Positions 43,982 to 57,194 are shown, counted from the stretch's first letter. The stretch: DNA of 64,000 nt from Zeugodacus cucurbitae (GCF_028554725.1 NC_071668.1:15855501-15919500), one strand, 5' to 3'. A program made the numbers and translations. Notes: generated by a model from the letters alone, not told the origin.

Positions 43982-44974
43982 CAGGGGTGTTGTGGAATCC
44001 AAGACAGATTTGCTGAATGTCAGAATGGCAAACCAATTCTGATTTTCATTGGTGTCACAGAATCTGATTTGATTTTCGTCCTTTCGAATATAAGCAAACC
44101 AATATTCGAATCAGCTGTTCTGCTATTTATTCATGGGGAAAAAATAGCAAGACATGTTTTTGGAATTGTAATCATATAATTAGTTCAAAATATTCATTAA
44201 ACCCAAAAAATATAATTAAAATGAGAAATTATTTCAGCTTTTATTTTATTTGGCAATGAAAGTAGCGCGAAAAAAAGAAAGTTTTAAGGAATCACAGTAG
44301 ATCGCTTTATGCTCAAAGGAAGTCAAAAATAGTAATTATTTTTATGTAAAAATGTATATATTTAAGTGTATATATACAGTGGAACTTCTTTAACTCAAAT
44401 TACTATAATCCACAAAAAACTTTGAGGAAATTTGTATGGAATTACCTTTCAATGCCACTTCAGGAGTTCGAGTTATGGAGAACTTCGAGTTATGGAAGGA
44501 AATTTATATGAAATTTGATTTTTAAACGCTATTGCCAATTTAAAAGTTCAAGTAATGGAGATCTTCGAGTTATGGAAGTTACACTGTAAATTGTTTAACT
44601 TTTATATAAAAAGATAGATATTTCCATGATCTAATCTGAATTACTTATTTTGTAAATTTTTTAGAATATTTCATTTTTTTTCGTTGAATTCAATAATTAC
44701 GTCATTTAGAGTTGTTATCTTATTTTTTAAACATAATTATATTTTTTCCAAAGCGTTTTAACGGCAAATCAGAATAAATTTGAACAAAAAGTCTCAAATC
44801 TGCCAACCCTGAAGCTCTTGATTTGTTTCTGATAGTTAAACCGATAAAATTGGTTTCCATGACACCTAAAACCAATAGAATTTCTGATTCGAACATCAAA
44901 CCAATAATATCAGAATTCATGACACGAACCAGAATTTTTTGTCGGTTTAAATTCTGATTCCGACAACAACCCTG
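43982..44974. mobile_element. CAGGG-ended element, spacer A' copy
   Basis: Counterpart of 14596-15588, with the same length and the same mutated right flank (ACT). Confidence 0.68.
44377..44586. mobile_element. Tigger/pogo-like MITE, spacer A' copy
   Basis: Counterpart of 14991-15200, nested inside the CAGGG-ended element, with TA flanks. Confidence 0.72.
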
Positions 44975-45240
44975 ACTATTTTCCAAATTTTGAAACCCAC
45001 CCAACTCCTTAAAATCTCTTTACGCAATCAATCAAATAAATTCTTTTAGATATCGAAACAAAATTTTTTTATATAAATAATTTGTTCATTTTATATATTT
45101 TCAGTCTTTTTTGATTTTACAAGATAATTTCTCTAAAAACTAATTTAAATAGTTAAATCTTAAAAATTTAGGTAACAACTCACGACTATGATACTATAAT
45201 TTTACATTAATGTAGAGATCTATTTCTATAATAAATTAGT
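44975..45240. other. 3' untranslated flank of hsp70 copy 5
   Basis: Counterpart of 15589-15854. Conserved AU-rich block downstream of the stop on the minus strand. Confidence 0.5.
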
Positions 45241-47151
45241 TTAATCTACTTCTTCAACAGTGGGTCCAGTATGTCCACCATTGAATCCACCCGCTTGTTG
45301 ACCACAAGACGCTCCTTGCGCACCACCACTATGTAGTTTTGTCATGAGTGGTGTACAAAGTTTGGTGAGTGTGTTCATTTTGTCTTCGTACTCTTCTTTG
45401 TCGGCCAACGAGTTGGCATCCAGCCACTTGATGGTGTCATCACAAGCCTTCAACGCTTCACTCTTCTCTTGAGCACTCAATTTATCACCAGCACCGTCCA
45501 ACGCTTGCTTCACGCCAAACACATAACTCTCCAAGTTATTTCTTGCCGCGATCTTATTGCGTTGTCGTTCATCTTCTTCGGCATAACGTTCCGCCTCGTT
45601 CACCATACGATCGATTTCGGATTGTGAAAGACGTCCTTTGTCGTTCTTGATGGTGATGTTCTTGGCATTGCCTGAACTCATTTCCTTCGCTGTTACGTTC
45701 AGAATACCATTGGCGTCCAGATCGAAGGTTACCTCAATCTGTGGCACTCCACGTGGTGCAGGCGGTATGCCGGACAAGTCGAAGGTACCCAGACGATTGT
45801 TATCCTTGGTCATCACACGTTCACCCTCGTACACTTGGATTGTGACACCAGGTTGGTTGTCGGAGTATGTTGAGAATGTCTGAGTTTGTTTGCATGGAAT
45901 TCGGCAATTTCGTTCAATGATTTTCGTCATTACACCACCAGCCGTTTCGATACCCAAGGACAATGGTGCTACGTCGACCAATAGTACATCCTGAATTTCA
46001 CTGCTCTTGTCACCACTTAGGATAGCAGCTTGAACGGCTGCACCATATGCAACCGCCTCATCCGGATTGATTGAGAGATTCAGACTCTTGCCACAGAAGA
46101 ACGACTGTAGTAGACTTTGTACCTTTGGAATACGTGTGGAACCACCAACCAATACGATGTCATGTATCTGATTTTTGTCCATCTTCGCGTCTTTCAACGC
46201 TTTCTCTACTGGATCCAACGTCTGACGGAATAGGTCGGCACACAATTCTTCAAAGCGGGCTCGTGACACTTTCGTGTAAAAGTCAACTCCTTCGAACAGT
46301 GCATCAACTTCGATGGTGGCTTCGGTGCTCGATGACAATGTACGTTTCGCCCGTTCAGCTGCTGTACGTAGACGACGTAATGCTCTTGGATTCGAACGCA
46401 GATCCTTTTTGTACTTTCGTTTGAACTCATCAGCCAAGTGTGTAACCAGTCGATTGTCAAAGTCTTCACCACCAAGATGTGTGTCACCAGCAGTTGCACG
46501 CACTTCGAATAATGAGCCCTCGTCAATGGTCAAGATGGAGACATCAAAAGTACCACCGCCCAAATCGAAGATCAGAACATTACGTTCACCTTTCAGATTC
46601 TTATCCAGACCGTAGGCTAAGGCGGCTGCTGTGGGTTCATTGATGATTCGCAGTACATTCAAACCAGCAATACGACCGGCATCCTTTGTGGCCTGTCTCT
46701 GTGAGTCATTGAAGTAAGCTGGTACTGTGATGACGGCGTCTGTCACTGTTGTGCCCAGATATGCCTCAGCGGTCTCCTTCATTTTGGTCAACACCATGGA
46801 CGAGATTTCTTCTGGTGCAAAGCGTTTGTTCTCCCCTTTGTACTCCACACTGATCTTTGGTTTGCCACCGTCGCTCACCACTTTGAATGGCCAGTGTTTG
46901 ACATCTTCCATAATTTTCGGATCGTCATACTTGCGTCCAATCAATCGCTTCGCGTCGAATACTGTGTTCTTTGGATTCATGGCCACCTGGTTCTTTGCCG
47001 CATCGCCAATGAGTCGCTCCGAATCTGTGAAGGCAACATAACTGGGTGTTGTGCGGTTGCCTTGGTCGTTGGCGATGATCTCCACTTTGCCGTGTTGGAA
47101 GACACCAACACAGGAGTATGTTGTTCCCAAATCAATACCAATTGCTACCAT
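45241..47151 (-). CDS. hsp70: Heat shock protein 70, copy 5 (636 aa, intact)
   Basis: The protein is identical to copy 2, and the DNA shows the same private silent variants (CCCAGACGATTG near 45787, GATTTTCGTCATTACACC near 45919). All ATPase, linker, lid and EEVD features are present. It lies between spacers A' and B', exactly as copy 2 lies between A and B. Confidence 0.97.
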   Translation of the reverse strand: MVAIGIDLGTTYSCVGVFQHGKVEIIANDQGNRTTPSYVAFTDSERLIGDAAKNQVAMNPKNTVFDAKRLIGRKYDDPKIMEDVKHWPFKVVSDGGKPKISVEYKGENKRFAPEEISSMVLTKMKETAEAYLGTTVTDAVITVPAYFNDSQRQATKDAGRIAGLNVLRIINEPTAAALAYGLDKNLKGERNVLIFDLGGGTFDVSILTIDEGSLFEVRATAGDTHLGGEDFDNRLVTHLADEFKRKYKKDLRSNPRALRRLRTAAERAKRTLSSSTEATIEVDALFEGVDFYTKVSRARFEELCADLFRQTLDPVEKALKDAKMDKNQIHDIVLVGGSTRIPKVQSLLQSFFCGKSLNLSINPDEAVAYGAAVQAAILSGDKSSEIQDVLLVDVAPLSLGIETAGGVMTKIIERNCRIPCKQTQTFSTYSDNQPGVTIQVYEGERVMTKDNNRLGTFDLSGIPPAPRGVPQIEVTFDLDANGILNVTAKEMSSGNAKNITIKNDKGRLSQSEIDRMVNEAERYAEEDERQRNKIAARNNLESYVFGVKQALDGAGDKLSAQEKSEALKACDDTIKWLDANSLADKEEYEDKMNTLTKLCTPLMTKLHSGGAQGASCGQQAGGFNGGHTGPTVEEVD

Positions 47152-47313
47152 TTTGACTTGTGTTTTTCTTATACTTATTCTTCACTTGGAACTTTTTAAT
47201 ACTATACTTTTTAAAACTTTTAATATAATTTATATCACTTTGTGTGTCAAAAACACTTTCACGTTTTCTTATTACAATCTCTTGAAGAGTTGTTTATACT
47301 TTGCTTGCTTATT

Positions 47314-47451
47314 GAATTCTGAAACGAAGAGCATTCACGGCTGGTATTTATACCAAAATCACTCTTCACCGAATATTCCGGATGCTCTTTCTCGAAATTT
47401 CCACAGCAATCTACTAGTTGGGTGGAAATTTCTATGCGCATTGTCGCTCTC
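47314..47451 (-). promoter_or_regulatory. Heat-shock promoter of hsp70 copy 5
   Basis: On the minus strand: GAGAG (47447-47451), HSE dimers at 47425-47432, 47394-47401 and 47371-47378, TATAAATA at 47345-47352, start region at 47314-47322. Same sequence as the copy 2 promoter where compared. Confidence 0.87.
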
Positions 47452-48317
47452 GCATGCTCTGCATTTATATTATTATCAATTATACATACAAACAAAGGTA
47501 TTTCTGACTTTGTAGCCGGCAATTTAAGTATGAGAGAATCACAACAATAACTCTCTTCTCCCACAGCTGTTTAATGTCGCACAGTGGGGTTTATCAATTA
47601 ATATGGTAAAACTATTATAGTTAAAATAAATAACTTTTTTTACTAAAACTAAATAATAACGGTTTGTCATTAAAACATATTGGTTATACCAATCCAAACG
47701 AGCTGAGATAATTCATCAGAAAATTTAAAAAGCTGATAAATTTATCGTGATAAATAAATGAATTATAAGAATAAGAAATTTATTTAATAGGATAGCGATT
47801 ACAATAAAAAAATAATTTAAAATAACTGTAAGGATTTTGATCAGCTTGTAAATTATATTTTTAATGAGTTCATTTTACTATTACATAGGAAGCCTACGAA
47901 GAACTTGAAGAAAAGCAAATTTAAAATAATTAATTGCTGGAAATATTTATTGAACCAGACATCTATGTATCTGTTATATACTAGGGAGAAAGTAGTATAT
48001 TGCACAGAAATATGACACTGTGCTTATTTGTTTGTTACGAAAAGGAATCAAAATAAAAGAAATAATACAAAATACTCTTAAATATTATTCTAGAAATTTT
48101 TATATTATATGTATTTACAAATGGACATTTTCATATACATATAAGAGGGATGATACCTCAAAAATACTCAAAAAGTTGTAGATACTTTTAACGAATTAAA
48201 TGCATGGTTTCGTATAGTGAAGAGAAAGTCTCTAGAGCTTTGAGTTCTCTTTGAAGAGTACATACTCTTTTCATAACATATTGCGTATATAAAGGTGCAT
48301 CGCACACATTTTCGGAT
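47452..48317. other. Upstream spacer of copy 5, no gene
   Basis: Counterpart of 18066-18931, with the same TAATTAATTG insertion. Confidence 0.5.
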
Positions 48318-48568
48318 ACATATGTATATAATACTATGCCGGCATCTGTTAGATTCTAGAACATTTAGGTATATATGTAACATATGTAGGTTAAATGTAA
48401 ATATGTATGTATAGACGTATTGTTATTTGCTGGGGCAAAAGAAAATTAACGTTCTAGAAATTTCTGCAATTTAACGATCATTATTTGGAAATAAAATAAT
48501 AAAATATTAAAAATGAATATTATACACAAATAAGAAATTCTTGTGATATCTTCTATGGCCTAAGTTTA

Positions 48569-49294
48569 AGGGAGGGGTAGGGTTTCAGCGTAAAAAAATC
48601 ACTTTTTTTGTGATTTTTTTATCTCAAATATCGATTAAGCAATTTTATTCAAACCTTCTATACATTATTGAGCATAGTTTTGACTATGTTCTGTAAATTT
48701 TTCATGCAAAAATATTAAACCATTCGCCCGTGACAGAGCTTCCCCTAGGACGTCTTGAGAAAAAAATGAATCAATTTAGCGGTGTTCACTGTAACTCGGG
48801 CGGAAATTATCCGAAAATGAAAAACCATAAAAATTTAGTTAAATTTTAAACAAATCTTCCACCCAACGTTCTCTGATTATTATTTTTTTATTTAAAAATT
48901 TTTGGCGGCCATCTAAAGTGTGAACCGTTATTTTCGACTAAAATTTCTGCCATTTTCAGGGTGGGAAACACCCTTAATGTTAAAAAATTGTTACTAAACG
49001 TAGGGGGGAGGTATTTTATATGAAGAAAATGTGTTCAAAGTTTGAAATGAATCGGTCGAGTAGTTTTCAAATGGCAGTGCACATGGACTTCGAAAAAGTA
49101 GTTTTGAGAAAAACGCGTTTAAAGCCGTAGCTGTTAGAGTTAGAGCGTTGGAGGCCCCGAGGCTAATTAAACAATAACTTCAAGAATATTGCTTAGATCG
49201 GATTAAAATTTTGAGGACATATTCTTGAAATGTTAAACAATAAGATAAAATAAAAAAAAACGATTTTTCGAAAGTGAAAACCCTTACCCCGCCC
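48569..49294. mobile_element. GGGGTA-type MITE, spacer B' copy (726 bp)
   Basis: Same as 19183-19908, including the extra 44-bp segment and the TTA flanks. Confidence 0.78.
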
Positions 49295-49561
49295 TTACTA
49301 AAAGAGCCCTATAGGAATTATAGGAGGAGCCCACTCAGCTAATATCAAAAATAGGAAAATGGGGTTGGTGATCGCTCCCCAACGTCAACCTTACCTTCGA
49401 GCGGTACCCCCTATTCTTTACGAACGAGGCTCTGACGACCGAGTAGAGGCGGTATAACTTTAGCACCAACGAATCACCTAATAATCTTAAATCCTCTGAT
49501 TACCGAAACCGAAAAAATTTTGGATCAGTAGCTGATATACATACGTAATCTTATATCCAAA

Positions 49562-49897
49562 AGTCCCGCTACCTTCGGCATGTTGGATAAAGTCTGAAAA
49601 TCGACGCATACATATGTATAGGTATCCAGACGTATGGAGCTAAAAGTAATCGATTCAAGCGTGAAATTTATTGTCTTATATGGCTATGAGACGTGGAATA
49701 TTGCAGTGATTGTCTTACAAACGCTACCATCTTTTATCAATCGATGTCTTCGAAAGATTATGTGGATATTCTGGTCCAACGTTATTAGTAACACAGGCCT
49801 GTGGCCCGTAACAAAACAACTACCGATCCATATCGAAATTCGACGTCGTAAATGGAAGAGGATCGGCAACACTTTGCGAAAACCTCACACCGGTACT
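49562..49897 (+). pseudogene. LINE reverse-transcriptase relic, spacer B' copy
   Basis: Same as 20176-20511, with the same early stop after the recognisable part. Confidence 0.66.
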
Positions 49898-50374
49898 AAT
49901 AGAAAAGTCGAAGCAGACGCATAAAAAGCGGTTATTCTTGGAGGGAAATTCAAATTAAATAAGATTAATTATTATTTGTTTATTGAGGCCCTATGTGTGA
50001 AGCGTCTTCATCTTTTTTAGAATCAACTTACTTTTATTCAGATACATACATATGAGTCTCAGAAATTGTCCGATATATTCAATATGAAGTGAAATGGAGG
50101 TTGAATGAGATGAGAGAAATGGATCAGGCTATGCGAGGACTTTTATAATTATAATTTGATTCAAATCGGTTGAGCAGTATTAACCTAAAAGTAGGCTATA
50201 CGCGTCTCATTTTTGAAATGAGTTAGATAAAACGCTCCTGTATCATGCTTGTAGCTAAATTACACCTTCAAGTCCTAATTATTTACATTCAAAAGCTGTA
50301 CTGCAATATGACTACACCCATTAAAGGGCAGGTCCCCACAAACCAAACCATATGCAAAACTCAGAAAGAAAAAC

Positions 50375-50885
50375 TCAAAGATCAGACAATGATATTCTTA
50401 TAGGATTTTCATCGCTGAACACGAATATGACCTCCAAAAGTGCCTATCACGTCGAAATTTTGAGCAAAATGGACTCAAAATCTCATAAAACCCTGTTTTT
50501 GGCCTTTTTTGATCACGTCTAGAGAATTATGCTGACGTGCTAGAAGTCTCTAATTAGGCTTAAATTGAAGCTTAAACTGTCAACTATAAGAGTCAAAACG
50601 AAAAAGTTTTGAATCAGTCAAAAATTTTCATATAGCACAACTTCATGTGCGCGCCGTAGTGCCCTAGTGTACCGCTCTATGAGTGCAAGACTTCTAGCAC
50701 GTCAGCATAATTCTCTAAACGTGATCAAAAAAGGGCAAAAACAGGATTTTTTGAGACTTTGAGTCCATTTTGCTCAAAATCTCGACGTGATAGGCACTTT
50801 TGGAGGTAATATTCGTGTTCAGCGATGAAAATCCTATAAGAATATCATTGTCTGATCTTTGATGCATTTTTTGTGTCGACCAGTG
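50375..50885. mobile_element. Foldback element, spacer B' copy
   Basis: Counterpart of 20989-21499: inverted arms of about 170 bp, a spacer of about 140 bp, right terminus GACCAGTG next to TA, left terminus missing. Confidence 0.74.
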
Positions 50886-51378
50886 TAAGTGGATAAAATT
50901 GTATTTCATTCACTCTGCTAAGTCTAATATATTAAATGAAATAAACAAATTTTTTTCTTGAAGAAATTGGTCAAGCTCTTTTATTATAAATCGATTTAGA
51001 GCTTATGAGGATAGGTGGATTTCAGGAGTTGAAACAAGGGTATTTTTACAATTATTGTTATATACATTTAACATATATCTGATTGGATAGGATAAGCAAA
51101 CCAATATTCGAATCAGCTGTTCTGCTATTTATTCATGGGGAAAAATTAGCAAGACATGTTTTTGGAATTGTAATCATATAATTAGTTCAAAATATTCATT
51201 AAACACAAAAAATATAATTAAAATGAGAAATTATTTCAGCTTTTATTTTATTTGGCAATGAAAGTAGCGGGAAAAAAAGAAAGTTTTAAGGAATCACAGT
51301 AGAACGCTTTATGCTCAAAGGAAGTCAAAAATAGTAATTATTTTTATGTAAAAATGTATATATTTAAGTGTATATATA

Positions 51379-51604
51379 CAGTGGAACTTCTTTAACTCAA
51401 ATTACCATAATCCACAAAAACAACTTTGAGGAAATTTGTATGGAATTGCCTTTCAATGCCACTTCAGGAGTTCGAGTTATGGAGAACTTCGAGTTATAGA
51501 AATTCGAGTTATGGAAGGAAATTTGTATGTAATTTGATTTTTAAACGCTATTGCAATTTAAAAGTTCAAGTAATGGAGATCTTCGAGTTATGGAAGTTCC
51601 ACTG
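51379..51604. mobile_element. Tigger/pogo-like MITE, spacer B' copy
   Basis: Counterpart of 21993-22218, 226 bp with TA flanks. Confidence 0.72.
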
Positions 51605-51754
51605 TATATTGTTTAACTTTTATATAAAAAGATAGATATTTCCATGATCTAATCTGAATTACTTATTTTGTAAATTTTTTAGAATATTTTATTTTTTTCC
51701 GTTGAATTCAATAATTACGTCATTTAGAGTTCTTATCTTATTTTTTAATAATAA

Positions 51755-54603
51755 CACTGTCCAACAGCATTTTTGGAACAGAATAGCGACTCTATAATTC
51801 TGAAAGGGTATGTTGAGTAGATCATTTTTGTAGAACAAACTTATGGTCCAGCACGTCTGAGTTTTTTTTTTTACAGTGGGTCAAAGTTTTCATTTTTTGG
51901 TCGAAGGGAGCATTATACTATATGAGGATTATTTTTGTGGAAGATCTTAACCCTCTAACTGGTTTCTTTTGGGTCAATTTGACCCTTTTTTCGAGAAAAT
52001 CAAAAAATATCCTTTAAAAAAGGACATTTAAGGGTTAAAATATTCTACGGAAATGTTTGGCGGAAAATTTCAGTGGGGGTCACCAAAGACACCATTGTTG
52101 TAAATAAAGCTCTTTACGATTAATTGGCAAAATTACACGCCAACATATACAAAGTAGGTGAAAACGTCAAGTTCGGCCGGGCCAAACACTGAATTCTCGC
52201 GTCTAGTCAGCTGTGACTTACAAATCGGGTGTGATAAAATTAGGCATAATTGACTTACTAAGCAGTACATATCGGGTGTGATTTTTACTAAAATTAATAT
52301 AAAAAAGAACAATTAAAGCTTAAATAAGCATGGCGGATTCTGTTTGCAAATTAAGAGATTGGTTTTGTTTTATTTGTGGACATTTTACGCACCTTCAATG
52401 CAGAAGAAAGATATTCCCTACAATTGAAGAACCATATTTTCTTTTCTTTGGAATACGATTTTTATGTGAAACTTGGATACCAAAAACTGTATGTACTACT
52501 TGCGAAAGTGGTCTTTTGACCTGGTACAAAGGCGGTACTAAGGCGCTGCCATTTTCTGCGCCTATTATATGGATTGAACCTGAAAATCACAAATCAGATA
52601 CATGCTATTTCTGCGTAAATTACAAATTTGGTAGAAGCCAAAGGCACCACGCGATAATGACATACGAAGCAACAAATAATGTCATTTTACCAGAAGTGCG
52701 CTGTGAAGGTGTTCCGGTGCCTCAACCGCCTACACATACATTTTCGGAAAATATAACATACGCCAATACAGAAATAACAACGGCGGTTGAAAACATATCA
52801 GATATAAGTTACTTGCCTCCTGGTGGTTTAAACATATGTCCTAATTTGATAGACCAAGCTTATTTTGAAGATCTTGTAAGAGATTTAGGACTAACAAAAT
52901 AGAAAGCTGAAATATTATGTTCCAGATTGAAAAACAGCAATTTGATAAAAGCCGATGTAAAAGTTACATCGCCAAGAAAAAGACACGCCGATTTAGAAAG
53001 TTATTTTAAAAAATCAGAAGAACTTGTGTACTGTTGCAGTATTGAAGAGGTTCTAAAATATCTAAAGCTTCCACTGGACTCTTCCGCTTGGCGACTATTT
53101 ATAGATAGTTCAAAACACAGCACAACAGTTTTACTGCACAATGGAAATCAGCATCCATCAATACCGGTTGCGTATTCCACAAAAAGGAGGAAACATACGC
53201 AAATATTTCAAATCTCTTAAATACAATTGAATACTATAAATATAAATGGGAAGTATGCGCAGACTTCAAAATGATTGCAATATTGACTGGAATGCAAACA
53301 GGATACACAAAATATATGTGCTTTCTTTGTAAATGGGATTCACGTGCTACCAGCAGCCATTATCATATTAAATATTTCGAAGAACGTAAAGAAAATATTA
53401 TTGGTGACTTAAATGTAATCCACTAATCTCTTGTCCCAAAAGATAAGGTCATACTTCCACCGCTGCATATTAAGTTGGGCGTGGTGAAAAATTTTATTAA
53501 AAGCTTAAATACACAAGGATATGCTTTCAAACGCATTCAAACAATTTTCCCCAGATTATCTGCAGCAAAATTAAAAGAAGGTAAAATACGGTTTTAAGAA
53601 ATAATTTATTTCATTTAATGTAAACTACCTTTTCTAGGAATACTCGTTGGACCCGATATAAGAAAATTATTACAAGATGAAAAATTGTATGGTCATCTGT
53701 CGGATATGCAAAAGACAGCATTTGACTTTATGCAGCTGGTTATATCAGAATTCCTTGGAAACTCAAAAGCACAAAACTATGCAGAAAATATTGAAAGCAT
53801 GCTAATCGGTTTTAACAATATTGGCGTAAAGATGTCACTAAAGCTGCATTTTCTGCACTCTCATCTCAATTTTTTTAAAGAAAACCTTGGAGCGGTTTCA
53901 GATGAACACGGTGAAAGGTTTCATCAGGATATAAAGGTATTGGAAGAAAGATTCAAAGGGAAATCCCAAACTGTAATGCTTGCTGAATACGTATGGGGCT
54001 TGTACAGAAACCTTGACACATCGGAACATTCAAGTCAAGCTAAATACAGGAAAGCACATTAAGTTTAATCTTTAATCCATTGTCCTACTATTGCTGAAGC
54101 AAAAAAATAAATATGTACATACTATAATAAACCACTATTAAAACAAAATTATAATTTATCAATCGTAAAGAGCTTTATTTACAACAATGGTGTCTTTGGT
54201 GACCCCCACTGAAATTTTCCGCCAAACATTTCCGTAGAATATTTTACTCCATAAATGTCCTTTTTTAAAGGATATTTTTTGATTTTCTCGAAAAAATGGT
54301 CAAATTGACCCATAAAGAAACCAGTTAGAGGGTTAAGATCTTCCACAAAAATAATCCTCATGCAATTCCACAATACAACTCTGACCATAAGAATTCTCTC
54401 AGACATTAACTTACAACATTTTTTTCATATAGTATAATGCTCCCTTCGACCAAAAAATGAAAACTTTGACCCACTGTAAAAAAAAACTCAGACGTACTGG
54501 ACCATAAGTTTGTTCTACAAAAATGATCTACTCAACATACCCTTTCAGAATTATAGGGTCGCTATTCTGTTCCATTCAAAAAGTCTTCATTTGTTGGACA
54601 GTG
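51755..54603. mobile_element. CACTG-ended DNA transposon, spacer B' copy (2849 bp)
   Basis: Counterpart of 22369-25219 with the same CACTGTCCAACA ends and TAA flanks (51752-51754 and 54604-54606). It differs by one extra T in a T-run (near 51862) and a net 3-bp loss in the transposase relic (near 53120). These are among the few differences I found between the two 29-kb blocks outside their ends. Confidence 0.82.
52330..54062 (+). pseudogene. Transposase-like gene of the CACTG element, spacer B' copy, broken
   Basis: Same lesions as at 22943: TAG at 52900-52902, a frameshift near 53180, TAA at 53424-53426, and a 57-bp intron at 53581-53637. After the FIDSSKHS word it reads TTVLLHNG in place of LKTVLLHNG: the six bases after CACAGC become three, an in-frame change. 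The family has LKxVLLHNG here, so the first copy keeps the older state. Confidence 0.74.
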
Positions 54604-54860
54604 TAATTATATTTTTTCCAAAGAATTTTAACGGCAAATCAGAATAAATTTGAACAAAATGTCTCAAATCTGCCAGCCCTGAAGCTCTTGGTTTGTTTCT
54701 GATAGTTAAACCGATAAAATTGGTTTCCATGACACCTAAAACCAATAGAATTTCTGATTCGAACATCAAACCAATAATATCAGAATTCATGAGAGGAACC
54801 AGAATTTTTTGTCTGTTTGAATTCTGATTCCGACAACTGTCAGATTCCACAACAACCCTG

Positions 54861-55121
54861 AATATTTTCCAAATTTTGAAACCCACCCAACTCCTTAAAA
54901 TCTCTTTACGCAATCAATCAAATAAATTCTTTTAGATATCGAAACAAAAATTTTTTATATAAATTTGTTCATTTTCTATATTTTCAGTCTTTTTTGATTT
55001 TATATGGTATTTTCTCTACAATCTAATTTAACTAAAAATCTTAAAAATTTAGGTAACAACTCACGACTATGATACTACAATTTTACATTAATGTAGAGAT
55101 CTATTTCTATAATAAATTAGT
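54861..55121. other. 3' untranslated flank of hsp70 copy 6
   Basis: Counterpart of 25477-25737; no difference noticed. Confidence 0.5.
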
Positions 55122-57032
55122 TTAATCTACTTCTTCAACAGTGGGTCCAGTATGTCCACCATTGAATCCGCCCGCTTGTTGACCACAAGACGCTCCTTGT
55201 GCACCACCGCTATGTAGTTTTGTCATGAGTGGTGTACAAAGTTTGGTGAGCATGTTCATTTTGTCTTCGTACTCTTCTTTGTCGGCCAATGAGTTGGCAT
55301 CCAGCCACTTGATGGTGTCATCACAAGCCTTCAACGCTTCACTCTTCTCCTGAGCACTCAATTTATCACCAGCACCGTCCAACGCTTGCTTCACGCCAAA
55401 CACATAACTCTCCAAGTTATTTCTGGCCCCGATCTTATTGCGTTGTCGTTCATCTTCTTCGGCATAACGTTCCGCCTCGTTCACCATGCGATCGATTTCG
55501 GATTGTGAAAGACGTCCTTTGTCGTTCTTGATGGTGATGTTCTTGGCATTGCCTGAACTCATTTCCTTCGCTGCTACGTTCAGAATACCATTGGCGTCCA
55601 GATCAAAGGTTACCTCAATCTGTGGCACTCCACGTGGTGCAGGCGGTATGCCGGACAAGTCGAAGGTACCCAGTCGATTGTTATCCTTGGTCATCACACG
55701 TTCACCCTCATACACTTGGATTGTGACACCAGGTTGGTTGTCGGAGTATGTTGAGAATGTCTGAGTTTGTTTGCATGGAATTCGGCAATTTCGTTCAATG
55801 ATCTTCGTCATAACACCACCAGCCGTTTCGATACCCAAAGACAATGGTGCTACGTCGACCAACAGCACATCCTGAATTTCACTGCTCTTGTCACCACTTA
55901 GGATAGCAGCTTGAACGGCTGCACCATATGCAACCGCCTCATCCGGATTGATTGAGAGATTCAGACTCTTGCCACAGAAGAACGACTGTAGTAGACTTTG
56001 TACCTTTGGAATACGTGTGGAACCACCGACCAATACGATGTCATGTATCTGATTTTTGTCCATCTTCGCGTCTTTCAACGCTTTCTCTACTGGATCCAAC
56101 GTCTGACGGAATAGGTCGGCACACAATTCTTCAAAGCGGGCTCGTGACACTTTCGTGTAAAAGTCAACTCCTTCGAATAGTGCATCAACTTCGATGGTGG
56201 CTTCGGTGCTCGATGACAATGTACGTTTCGCACGTTCAGCTGCTGTACGTAGACGACGTAATGCTCTTGGATTCGAACGCAGATCCTTTTTGTACTTTCG
56301 TTTGAACTCATCAGCCAAGTGTGTAACCAGTCGGTTGTCGAAGTCTTCACCACCAAGATGTGTGTCACCAGCAGTTGCACGCACTTCGAATAATGAGCCC
56401 TCGTCAATGGTCAAGATGGAGACATCAAAAGTACCACCGCCCAAATCGAAGATCAGAACATTACGTTCACCTTTCAGATTCTTATCCAGACCGTAGGCTA
56501 AGGCGGCTGCTGTGGGTTCATTGATGATTCGCAGTACATTCAAACCAGCAATACGACCGGCATCCTTTGTGGCCTGTCTCTGTGAGTCATTGAAGTAAGC
56601 TGGTACTGTGATGACGGCGTCTGTCACTGTTGTGCCCAGATATGCCTCAGCGGTCTCCTTCATTTTGGTCAACACCATGGACGAGATTTCTTCTGGTGCA
56701 AAGCGTTTGTTCTCACCTTTGTACTCCACGCTGATCTTTGGTTTGCCACCGTCGCTCACCACTTTGAATGGCCAATGTTTGACATCCTCCATAATTTTCG
56801 GATCGTCATACTTGCGTCCAATCAATCGCTTCGCGTCGAATACTGTGTTCTTTGGATTCATGGCCACCTGGTTCTTTGCCGCATCGCCAATGAGTCGTTC
56901 CGAATCTGTGAAGGCAACATAACTGGGTGTTGTGCGGTTGCCTTGGTCGTTGGCGATGATCTCCACTTTGCCGTGTTGGAAGACACCAACACAGGAGTAT
57001 GTTGTTCCCAAATCAATACCAATTGCTACCAT
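55122..57032 (-). CDS. hsp70: Heat shock protein 70, copy 6 (636 aa, intact)
   Basis: The protein is identical to copy 3, including A487, G535 and M594. Complete nucleotide-binding domain, linker, substrate domain and EEVD. It sits between B' and C' as copy 3 sits between B and C. No lesion. Confidence 0.97.
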   Translation of the reverse strand: MVAIGIDLGTTYSCVGVFQHGKVEIIANDQGNRTTPSYVAFTDSERLIGDAAKNQVAMNPKNTVFDAKRLIGRKYDDPKIMEDVKHWPFKVVSDGGKPKISVEYKGENKRFAPEEISSMVLTKMKETAEAYLGTTVTDAVITVPAYFNDSQRQATKDAGRIAGLNVLRIINEPTAAALAYGLDKNLKGERNVLIFDLGGGTFDVSILTIDEGSLFEVRATAGDTHLGGEDFDNRLVTHLADEFKRKYKKDLRSNPRALRRLRTAAERAKRTLSSSTEATIEVDALFEGVDFYTKVSRARFEELCADLFRQTLDPVEKALKDAKMDKNQIHDIVLVGGSTRIPKVQSLLQSFFCGKSLNLSINPDEAVAYGAAVQAAILSGDKSSEIQDVLLVDVAPLSLGIETAGGVMTKIIERNCRIPCKQTQTFSTYSDNQPGVTIQVYEGERVMTKDNNRLGTFDLSGIPPAPRGVPQIEVTFDLDANGILNVAAKEMSSGNAKNITIKNDKGRLSQSEIDRMVNEAERYAEEDERQRNKIGARNNLESYVFGVKQALDGAGDKLSAQEKSEALKACDDTIKWLDANSLADKEEYEDKMNMLTKLCTPLMTKLHSGGAQGASCGQQAGGFNGGHTGPTVEEVD

Positions 57033-57194
57033 TTTGACTTGTGTTTTTCTTATACTTATTCTTCACTTGGAACTTTTTAATACTATACTTTTTAAAACTT
57101 TTAAATTTATTTATATCACTTTGTGTGTTAAAAACACTTTCACGTTTGTTTATTACAATCTCTTGAAGAGTTGTTTATACTTTGCTTGCTTATT

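Larger units (their letters stand above)
48318..50374. other. Shared intergenic block in spacer B'
   Basis: Counterpart of 18932-20988, with a MITE and the reverse-transcriptase relic listed separately. Confidence 0.55.
51074..54860. mobile_element. CAGGG-ended element, spacer B' copy, with two nested insertions
   Basis: Counterpart of 21688-25476, with the same left deletion and the same intact AAT at the right. Confidence 0.63.
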